This document shows positions 1-4,970 of a stretch of DNA of 9,010 nt, piece by piece. The translations under genes and the position numbers were made by a program. A model generated the notes under the pieces. It did no database searches, had not been told where the DNA came from, and worked only from the letters and a program-made list of their open reading frames with translations. Source of the DNA: Candidatus Saccharimonadota bacterium (lineage in GTDB: Bacteria; Patescibacteriota; Saccharimonadia; Saccharimonadales; Saccharimonadaceae); the NCBI GenBank assembly GCA_017964115.1, contig JAGCSL010000045.1:1-9010 (forward strand), read 5' to 3'. Position 1 is the first letter of the stretch, and every line of letters starts with the position of its first letter.

Positions 1-2
1 AG

Positions 3-28
3 AAAAAATCCCTCTCAGGGGATCTTTT
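3..28 (-). terminator. Intrinsic terminator of the three-gene minus-strand operon
   Basis: On the minus strand an A-rich left arm and GATCCC (28-19) can pair with GGGATT and a T-run (12-3) around a 6-nt loop (13-18). On RNA the stem has one G-U pair and is continued by A-U pairs, and the 3' side ends in a run of U. The hairpin starts inside the stop codon of the 28-720 gene, so transcription would end immediately after translation does. The plus-strand copy also has a T-run (25-29), so some two-way function is possible. Confidence 0.75.
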
Positions 29-720
29 TATTCTGCGGAATCGGGCCACCCTTTTTCAGTTTTTAGTCTCTGAGCGCTTATGGGGAAATATTTTTCCATC
101 GCCGCCATAATCGGCGCCTCATATTGTTCAAACTCCTCTTGAATATGTTCTGGATTATGTACTAACATATGATATCGCTCGTGTCCTTGCACATCTTCTG
201 CGTCAGATGTTTTTGTGTCGAAATACTCAACTGCAGTTTTTGGATACCCTAAATAATTTCCGTTTATAGAATAATTATTGTCGGAGTCGCTTTGCTCAAT
301 ATCGGCAAGATACTGTTCTATTATTTCTCTCCTTAATGACACTATGAACGAGATGTCATATGCATTAGCATCGTATTCACTAGTTTCGATTTGTTTTTCA
401 AAGGATAGCCCAAGATCGCTGAGGAGAATTTCAATTTCATCCGCATGATAGACCTCATCCGAATCATAGGTGCTATATAATAGGCCGACCGGCTTAACTC
501 CCGCTAGTACTCCAGCTAGGTCGAATTTATCTTCCAGGGTTAAAGAATCCGCCTTGTCAGTTTCTTCGCATGCTTCTTTAAACGCTTCTTGTTTCATCTC
601 CTCAATTTCTTTAATTGAGTCGGTATATTCTTCGTCAAAATCTGGCAAAAGCTCTTCTCCCGAAAAAGGCGATTGTCCCGCTGTTTCTTCCGGATTTGTT
701 TTACTTATTCTTTCGCTCAT
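28..720 (-). CDS. Acidic soluble protein of unknown function, last gene of the operon
   Basis: A 230-residue protein I do not recognise. It has no signal peptide or membrane segment and is probably cytoplasmic. The first 65 residues are strongly acidic and probably partly disordered or helical (runs such as DFDEEY and EEMKQEAFKEACEE). Residues 67-130 look like an alternating alpha/beta fold (GVLAGVKPVGLLYS, then ISFIVSLRREIIEQYL). A GYPKTAVEYF stretch lies at 158-167. The tail (177-213) is rich in His, Glu and aromatic residues (GHERYHMLVHNPEH) and ends in helix. It starts 9 nt after the stop of the pilin-like gene, with only a weak AGGT ribosome site 12 nt upstream, so it is probably translated through coupling. 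Position suggests a cytoplasmic partner of the two envelope proteins encoded before it, but nothing in the sequence proves this. Confidence 0.8.
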   Translation of the reverse strand: MSERISKTNPEETAGQSPFSGEELLPDFDEEYTDSIKEIEEMKQEAFKEACEETDKADSLTLEDKFDLAGVLAGVKPVGLLYSTYDSDEVYHADEIEILLSDLGLSFEKQIETSEYDANAYDISFIVSLRREIIEQYLADIEQSDSDNNYSINGNYLGYPKTAVEYFDTKTSDAEDVQGHERYHMLVHNPEHIQEEFEQYEAPIMAAMEKYFPISAQRLKTEKGWPDSAE

Positions 721-729
721 GTACTTATT

Positions 730-2259
730 TTAACCTATTGCACCTAAGATAAATGTAACTATAGCAAAAGCGGCGAGCGTAACAAGCAACCCGATAATAG
801 AATATGTGATTCCACGTTTAGCTCTGGTAACTTTGTCTGGATTACCTTGCGAGAGCATTAATGAGATACCAGATATTATAATCGCTACTACCGCTATAAT
901 TCCTACCCACAGAAAGACGGCGTTTAATATATTGCGGATAACGCGTTGAAGATCTTCCTCTGGCTTATCTGTTTTAGGGCAGATCAGAGGATCGTCGGAA
1001 AGGCCGGCGCTACACACGTCTTTAATCGTTTCTTTTTTCTCTTCCGGGGAATCGTTACCACCACCCGGCTCATCTTTTTCTGATCCTGGTTGGTCCGTGG
1101 TGCCATCTTTTGGTTTCTCGTCCAATTTAGAAATAGCTTTTTTGATATACTCCGTGGTTTTATTTTTGGAGCGATTGATGGCATTGTTACACTCGGTCTG
1201 ATTATTTTTGCAACTAGTCATTTTTTTGACTTCATTTATGCAAGAAGCGTATCTGCTGGAATTATTGATAAGTTTATTAAAGTACGTTCTATCGTTTCCC
1301 GTGTAGGTGTTAATTTTGTTTATTACATCCTGGGTACATTGTTCGATTTTTTTGTTAGCGGCAGAAAAATCTTCTTTTGCATACTTGCCGTTATAATTAC
1401 GTTTAAGCAACTTTAGTAGGTTTGCGGGGCCGGTTATTTCGCGAACTTCTAGATATGAAGTTCCGTTCGGGTTGGGCATTACGGTAAGATAGCCTTTATT
1501 ATTAACGGCGTCACCGTCGTCAAGATTGTAGCTCGCGGTCCAACAGCCTATTTTTTTGCCAGTATCAACGTCGAATGCGCCAAGTTCTTTGCCCGTGCCG
1601 TGTCCAGATCCAATTTGATAAAAAACGCCATTACTATAGAATGCGCCATTATTGTATGAATGACCGCCGGCGTTTTTGGTTTGATACGGACCTGCAACTT
1701 TAGATTTCGCAGGAGTTGAACCTGACTTAATAAAGTCCTTATATATCGTAAAATTACCTGCGCTAGCTAGGATGATGTGGCCACCATCCATATAAGCAAA
1801 TTTGTCGGTATAGAAGCTGTATGATTTATTTTTAAGCGAAAGACTGTCGAGGCTAAACATTGGTTTGCTGTAGCCATGTATGAATAATAGATTATCTGGA
1901 GGATAGTAACCTAATTGGTTCATACCTTTTATTCTGAAAGATGAATTTTTTATTAATTTTGGCTTTGTGCTATAGGTAAATATGCTAACCGGGATGGGTA
2001 CTGAACTGTGGGAACCATTTGATGCGGCATAGTATTTAGGGCGGCCGTTCTTATCGAGGATAATAGCAAAGCCTTGAGGTGCTCCGCCAACCGGATATCG
2101 ATCAGTGGTTTTGGCGTAGACTTTAGTCTGTAGTTGCCCACAGGCGGCAAAGGTGTCGTGGCTAGTGATAAGTATAGTAATAGGTAAAATGATAAATAAA
2201 AAAATATAAAAATATCTATATCGTAGTTTTTTCTGACAGTGTTTATTTATAATCGCCAT
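730..2259 (-). CDS. Exported ectodomain protein with C-terminal T4SS-pilin (VirB2/TrbC)-like membrane hairpin
   Basis: A 509-residue envelope protein. Residues 1-39 form a signal sequence: a basic n-region, a hydrophobic core at about 18-31 and a likely cleavage near TFAA/C. Residues 41-275 are rich in Gly, Tyr, Asn and short beta-like strands with D-G-N turns (for example LGAFDVDTGKKIG), as in beta-propeller-type domains. Residues 280-380 are Lys/Asn-rich and helical with five of the eight mature cysteines lying at 308-416. The eight are C40, C239, C308, C340, C350, C357, C416 and C427, an even number that suggests disulfides. Residues 381-412 are a Pro/Gly/Asp/Glu linker. Residues 438-509 are two membrane helices around QGNPDKVTRAKRG, which resembles the small VirB2/T4SS pilins common in Saccharibacteria. 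Those pilins are usually about 100-150 residues, so the large ectodomain is unusual. It starts 5 nt after the preceding stop, with AGGA about 12 nt upstream. The pilin call for the C-terminus is fairly firm; the ectodomain fold is a guess. Confidence 0.8.
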   Translation of the reverse strand: MAIINKHCQKKLRYRYFYIFLFIILPITILITSHDTFAACGQLQTKVYAKTTDRYPVGGAPQGFAIILDKNGRPKYYAASNGSHSSVPIPVSIFTYSTKPKLIKNSSFRIKGMNQLGYYPPDNLLFIHGYSKPMFSLDSLSLKNKSYSFYTDKFAYMDGGHIILASAGNFTIYKDFIKSGSTPAKSKVAGPYQTKNAGGHSYNNGAFYSNGVFYQIGSGHGTGKELGAFDVDTGKKIGCWTASYNLDDGDAVNNKGYLTVMPNPNGTSYLEVREITGPANLLKLLKRNYNGKYAKEDFSAANKKIEQCTQDVINKINTYTGNDRTYFNKLINNSSRYASCINEVKKMTSCKNNQTECNNAINRSKNKTTEYIKKAISKLDEKPKDGTTDQPGSEKDEPGGGNDSPEEKKETIKDVCSAGLSDDPLICPKTDKPEEDLQRVIRNILNAVFLWVGIIAVVAIIISGISLMLSQGNPDKVTRAKRGITYSIIGLLVTLAAFAIVTFILGAIG

Positions 2260-2264
2260 TTAAA

Positions 2265-2858
2265 TTAGCGTTCCTGTTTTTCGATGCGTTCGTTTGCGAT
2301 TTTCTCATACTCGTTGGCCTTTTCGTCATCGCCAAACTCTGCTTCGTAGGAAAAAATAGCATAGGCAGAGTTAGCGTCGGGGTATAGTTTTTCAGCATTA
2401 TAGGCGTCAGATAAAATCTGCCTGCTGTGAGCAAATGAATTATCTTTATCAGTGTCATAGGTGTATAGAGAAACAGCGCGATTGAGATAATACTGAGCTT
2501 GAATGTATTTGTTTGATTCGGAGTCGATCTTCTTTTGGTATGTACTAATAAATGTATCTGGGCCAGATTCTTGTAAAATAGCCCACATTTCATCCATGTA
2601 TGCATCGATTTCTGATTGTTTTTCGTCTGAGATAGGAGAATCGAGTGAATTATTAGTAGTTTCCTGAGTGTCGGATTCTGCAATGGATTCGGTGGGCTTT
2701 ATAAGATTGGATCCTATAAAAATACCAACACCGAGCATCAAAAGCGCGACGATAATCATTGATAGCGCATATATTAATTGCTTGCTTTTAGCGGGTTGGG
2801 GATTATTTGCGGAATGAGTAACAGATGGTTCAATGTAAATATTGCCCTGATCATGCAT
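2265..2858 (-). CDS. Single-pass membrane protein with helical, TPR-like outer domain
   Basis: A 197-residue protein and the first gene of the operon. Residues 1-27 are polar and end in KSK. Residues 28-52 form one membrane helix (core MIIVALLMLGVGIFIG). The positive charge before the helix favours a type II topology, with the C-terminal part outside. Residues 55-85 are a Ser/Thr/Asp/Glu linker. Residues 86-195 are predicted helices with a TPR-like look: AQYYLNRAVSLY, then SRQILSDAYNAEKLYPDANSA, then YAIFSYEAEFGDDEKANEY, in alternating helix pairs. I cannot name a family. Close packing with the pilin-like gene (5 nt) suggests a scaffold or assembly factor for that exported protein. The start is chosen because the ATG lies exactly where transcription from the promoter at 2859-2893 should begin. 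A second, out-of-frame ATG (2854-2852) overlaps it. Confidence 0.8.
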   Translation of the reverse strand: MHDQGNIYIEPSVTHSANNPQPAKSKQLIYALSMIIVALLMLGVGIFIGSNLIKPTESIAESDTQETTNNSLDSPISDEKQSEIDAYMDEMWAILQESGPDTFISTYQKKIDSESNKYIQAQYYLNRAVSLYTYDTDKDNSFAHSRQILSDAYNAEKLYPDANSAYAIFSYEAEFGDDEKANEYEKIANERIEKQER

Positions 2859-2893
2859 GAGCTTATTTTATATTATTTACACTTTAGCTTCAA
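2859..2893 (-). promoter_or_regulatory. Promoter of the minus-strand operon, predicted leaderless start
   Basis: Read on the minus strand, TTGAAG (2893-2888) is followed after exactly 17 nt by TAAAAT (2870-2865), which matches the -10 consensus at 5 of 6 bases. Only AAGCTC separates the -10 box from the ATG at 2858. Transcription would therefore begin at or next to the A of the start codon, and there is no ribosome-binding site. Confidence 0.7.
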
Positions 2894-2923
2894 TATTTGC
2901 TTTCGCTTAGCCAGCCCTTTGCG

Positions 2924-2956
2924 TGCTACAATAATATTAAGAATACGAAAAGGAGG
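2924..2956 (+). promoter_or_regulatory. Extended -10 promoter and strong Shine-Dalgarno for the coiled-coil gene
   Basis: TGC-TACAAT (2924-2932) is an extended -10 box. No convincing -35 is seen. The expected transcript start is near 2939. AGGAGG (2951-2956) lies 7 nt before the ATG at 2964 and decides that start over the in-frame ATG at 2778, which lies inside the divergent gene. Confidence 0.65.
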
Positions 2957-2963
2957 TTTATTA

Positions 2964-3731
2964 ATGGCTAAAGAGTCTGGCCCGAAAAACAAGGCCGAAA
3001 GTCAAGGAGAAGGCACATCGAGCTATGCGGAGGGAATGAAAGGTGCTGTAGTTTTCAATGCGGCCGCAGCGAGCGAGCGAGCTAAAAAAAGGCGAGAAGA
3101 GATAGCGGCAGCAAAAAAGGCGGAAGAGGAAGCGGCAGCGGCAGCAAAAAAGGCGGAAGAGGAAGCAAGACGGGCAGAGTATGAAGCCAGAAGAGAGGCT
3201 CAACTCGCAGCGATCGAGGAAGCGCAACGTAAGCACCAAGAAGCCTGGGAAGCACACCAAGAAGAGTATGATCACTCAGAAGAGATTTTGGACGCTTTCA
3301 TGTCCGAGATTGACGCTAGTATTACGGAAGCATCCGACAATGGAGAAGAAACTATTGACTTGACGAAGAAAGTGGACGTAGATTATGGGCCACACGGAGA
3401 TTGGACTCGCGAAGCCACGGTGAGCACCCTTACCGGGCGAGAACTCGGAGGAAGGAGGTCCTCGGCAGTGCTTGCCGCTTCCTCAATCGACAGTATCATT
3501 AAAAAAGACCCCAGCGGCAAAGAATTTGACAAAGAAATACGCGACGTCGGCGTTGGACTAATGCCACAAGTCAAAAAAGCACTCGAAGACGCCGGATATT
3601 CAGTCACAGTTGATAGTGAAACTGGCACAATAACATCTGTTTCTTGGGGTGAAGCAGCGAAGCCAGAAGAGCCACCGAAACAAGAATCTGCATTCTCAAA
3701 GTTCCTTTCGCGGTTTAGGAAGAAAGACTAA
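2964..3731 (+). CDS. Ala/Lys/Glu-rich coiled-coil protein, unknown function
   Basis: A 255-residue soluble protein, with no signal peptide or membrane segment. Residues 1-32 are polar. Residues 36-105 are a long charged alpha helix, almost certainly a coiled coil or a single charged helix, containing two near-identical 11-residue units (AAAKKAEEEAA, then AAAKKAEEEAR) at about 48-69. Residues 106-135 are acidic and helical. Residues 136-228 look like a small alpha/beta domain (VDVDYGPHGDW; ELGGRRSSAVLAASSIDSIIKK; VKKALEDAGYSVTVDSETG) whose end resembles a helix-strand-turn-strand unit. Residues 230-241 are a Pro/Glu linker. The last 14 residues (SAFSKFLSRFRKKD) form a basic amphipathic helix that could touch the membrane or nucleic acid. 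I do not recognise the family. It is a single-gene unit with its own promoter and terminator. Confidence 0.85.
   Translation: MAKESGPKNKAESQGEGTSSYAEGMKGAVVFNAAAASERAKKRREEIAAAKKAEEEAAAAAKKAEEEARRAEYEARREAQLAAIEEAQRKHQEAWEAHQEEYDHSEEILDAFMSEIDASITEASDNGEETIDLTKKVDVDYGPHGDWTREATVSTLTGRELGGRRSSAVLAASSIDSIIKKDPSGKEFDKEIRDVGVGLMPQVKKALEDAGYSVTVDSETGTITSVSWGEAAKPEEPPKQESAFSKFLSRFRKKD
3105..3164 (+). repeat. In-frame 33-bp tandem repeat inside the coiled-coil gene
   Basis: A 27-nt sequence at 3105-3131 recurs without any change at 3138-3164. The 6 nt between the copies (GCGGCA) repeat the first six bases of the unit. The period is 33 nt, or 11 residues, so it preserves the reading frame and the coiled-coil hendecad phase. 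Because the DNA copies are identical, the duplication is probably recent and may vary in length between strains. Confidence 0.9.
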
Positions 3732-3745
3732 TAAAGACACACATA

Positions 3746-3772
3746 AAAAGCGGAGCGAAAAGCTCCGCTTTT
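3746..3772 (+). terminator. Two-way intrinsic terminator between convergent genes
   Basis: A perfect 11-bp stem pairs AAAAGCGGAGC (3746-3756) with GCTCCGCTTTT (3762-3772) around a 5-nt loop (GAAAA). The A-run on the left and T-run on the right make it work on both strands. It ends the coiled-coil gene on the plus strand and the decarboxylase-like gene (stop at 3783) on the minus strand. Confidence 0.9.
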
Positions 3773-3782
3773 AATAATGCGA

Positions 3783-4136
3783 CTAAGCTTTTTGAATCTT
3801 TCTTCCGTCTTCGTGGTAGACTTTTTGAATCAGCGGAAAAGTTGACCAAGCTTTTGGCCAGCCACAGTAGAACGCCAATTGCGTAACGGTCTCGACTAGC
3901 TCCTCTTCGGTTAAGCCATGTTCTTTACCGAGTCGAATGTGACTTTCAAGCTGAGGATATTGGCCCGCAGAGAAAAGTGCGGCAATCGTAATTAGTGAAC
4001 GGTCACGTGCCGATAGTTTTTCTTCGCGACTCCACACTTGGCCAAATAATACATCGTCATTTAATTCAGCAAATTTAGGCGCCAGTTTTCCAAGTCGATC
4101 GCGCCCAGCAGTTTGTTTCTTCATATTTTCTGCCAT
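3783..4136 (-). CDS. Carboxymuconolactone decarboxylase (CMD)-like protein
   Basis: A 117-residue all-helical protein of the CMD/AhpD-like superfamily, about the usual size for single-domain members. Recognisable landmarks are W35, then LSARDRSLITIAAL (41-54), ESHIRLGKEHGLTEEELVE (64-82) and the family signature QLAFYCGWPKAWS (86-98). The gamma-carboxymuconolactone decarboxylase branch keeps the equivalent His (H66) and the FY-GWPKA motif. The CxxC pair of AhpD-type peroxidase partners is absent; the only cysteine is C91. Aromatic degradation is unlikely in such a reduced genome, so the true substrate is unknown and the role may be redox or stress related. AAGGAG (4147-4142) lies 5 nt before the ATG and supports this start over the internal Met5. 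Confidence 0.88.
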   Translation of the reverse strand: MAENMKKQTAGRDRLGKLAPKFAELNDDVLFGQVWSREEKLSARDRSLITIAALFSAGQYPQLESHIRLGKEHGLTEEELVETVTQLAFYCGWPKAWSTFPLIQKVYHEDGRKIQKA

Positions 4137-4141
4137 CTCTA

Positions 4142-4174
4142 CTCCTTTTGTTATGTCCTACAAGAATTATATCA
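4142..4174 (-). promoter_or_regulatory. Extended -10 promoter and Shine-Dalgarno of the CMD-like gene
   Basis: On the minus strand TGA-TATAAT (4174-4166) is a perfect -10 hexamer with the extended TGN element. No good -35 is seen. The expected transcript start is near 4159, which gives a leader of about 23 nt. AAGGAG (4147-4142) is placed 5 nt before the ATG at 4136. It runs back to back with the promoter of the GH25 gene; the two -10 boxes are separated by only 28 nt, so the polymerases should compete. Confidence 0.7.
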
Positions 4175-4196
4175 ATTAGGCCGAGCGGCGGTCGAA

Positions 4197-4205
4197 TGCT
4201 ATACT
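4197..4205 (+). promoter_or_regulatory. Extended -10 promoter of the GH25 gene, predicted leaderless start
   Basis: TGC-TATACT (4197-4205) is an extended -10 box matching the hexamer at 5 of 6 bases. The next 6 nt (AGATAC) lead directly into the ATG at 4212, so transcription should begin on the start codon. There is no Shine-Dalgarno sequence before this ATG and no clear -35 hexamer. Confidence 0.65.
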
Positions 4206-4211
4206 AGATAC

Positions 4212-4970
4212 ATGTCCCGGCTAAAAACTGCACGGAAATTGTTTCTCGTTCCTACGATAGTATTGATAGTCCTGGCAGGAGCCTTGATTGGTTTTTACCA
4301 AGCTGTTAAAAACCGTTTTATTAGCATTAATGAATGGACTTTATCATCCGACGATATTCGTGGTGTTGATATTTCCGCCTACCAAGTTGATGTTGATATG
4401 AATCAGCTTAAAGAGCAGGGAATTCAATTTGTTTATATTAAAGCTACCGAAGGCCGCTCACATATTGATGATTATTTCGCGCGCAACTGGACTAACGCCG
4501 ATTCTGCGCAATTAGCATCCGGTGCTTATCATTTCTTCAATTTTGAGAGCTCTGGCGCCGAGCAAGCCGAAAACTTTATTCAAGTCGTTGGCGAAAGTCT
4601 TCATGGGCATCTTTTGCCAGCAATCGATGTCGAAATCTACAATAAAGATAATTTGCCCGTCATGCCAGATAAAGAGAACTTAAAGCACGAGCTTCAGGTC
4701 ATGCTCGACGCGCTTGAACAGCAATACGGCGTTAAACCAATCATTTATGCGCAAAAAGGTTTTTATGAAACATATCTGGCCGATTTCGGTGCTTATCCGC
4801 GCTGGATTCGCGATGTTTATATGCCAGCTAAATGGAAAAACGGCAATGACTGGCTGATATGGCAATACAACGATCGCGGCCTACTTCAAGGCTATTCGGG
4901 CGGCGAAAAATATATCGACTTGGACGTGTTAAATTCAAATAGAAAACTCGAAGATTTATTAGTCAAGTAG
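4212..4970 (+). CDS. Membrane-anchored GH25 family lysozyme (N-acetylmuramidase)
   Basis: A 252-residue enzyme expected to hydrolyse the beta-1,4 bond between N-acetylmuramic acid and N-acetylglucosamine in peptidoglycan. Residues 1-9 are basic and 10-29 form a hydrophobic helix without a clear cleavage site, so it is probably a signal anchor with the enzyme outside. The GH25 barrel fills 48-250: GVDISAYQ (51-58) with D53, FVYIKATEG (73-81), GAYHFFNF (104-111), AIDVE (137-141) holding the catalytic D139/E141 pair, KPIIYA (175-180), WLIWQY (214-219) and YIDLDVLN (234-241) with D236. All expected catalytic carboxylates are present, so it should be active. No cell-wall-binding repeats follow. 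It could remodel the cell's own wall or, in an epibiont, attack that of a host. The start is chosen from the -10 box position; an upstream in-frame ATG at 4113 would overlap the promoter and the divergent gene. Confidence 0.93.
   Translation: MSRLKTARKLFLVPTIVLIVLAGALIGFYQAVKNRFISINEWTLSSDDIRGVDISAYQVDVDMNQLKEQGIQFVYIKATEGRSHIDDYFARNWTNADSAQLASGAYHFFNFESSGAEQAENFIQVVGESLHGHLLPAIDVEIYNKDNLPVMPDKENLKHELQVMLDALEQQYGVKPIIYAQKGFYETYLADFGAYPRWIRDVYMPAKWKNGNDWLIWQYNDRGLLQGYSGGEKYIDLDVLNSNRKLEDLLVK

Noticed and set aside
1090..1416. A 108-codon plus-strand reading frame with hydrophobic, membrane-like content
   Set aside because: It is antisense to the Lys/Asn/Glu-rich part of the pilin-like gene, whose complement naturally reads as Phe/Ile/Leu. 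There is no ribosome site.
2140..2148. A possible lipobox (FAAC) in the pilin-like protein, which would make it a lipoprotein
   Set aside because: Phe at the -3 position is poor, and eight residues, several of them polar (TSHDT), separate the hydrophobic core from the Cys. Ordinary signal peptidase cleavage fits better.
2243..2683. A 146-codon minus-strand frame overlapping two operon genes
   Set aside because: It is out of frame with the 2265-2858 gene, which has a membrane helix, a promoter and a coherent fold. The alternative product is low-complexity Thr/Lys/Asn.
2778..2963. A 62-codon upstream extension of the coiled-coil gene
   Set aside because: It runs through the promoter and into the divergent gene. 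AGGAGG 7 nt before the ATG at 2964 marks the real start.
4113..4211. A 33-codon upstream extension of the GH25 gene
   Set aside because: It covers the extended -10 box and overlaps the divergent CMD-like gene. Starting at 4212 gives a normal basic N-terminus before the anchor helix.
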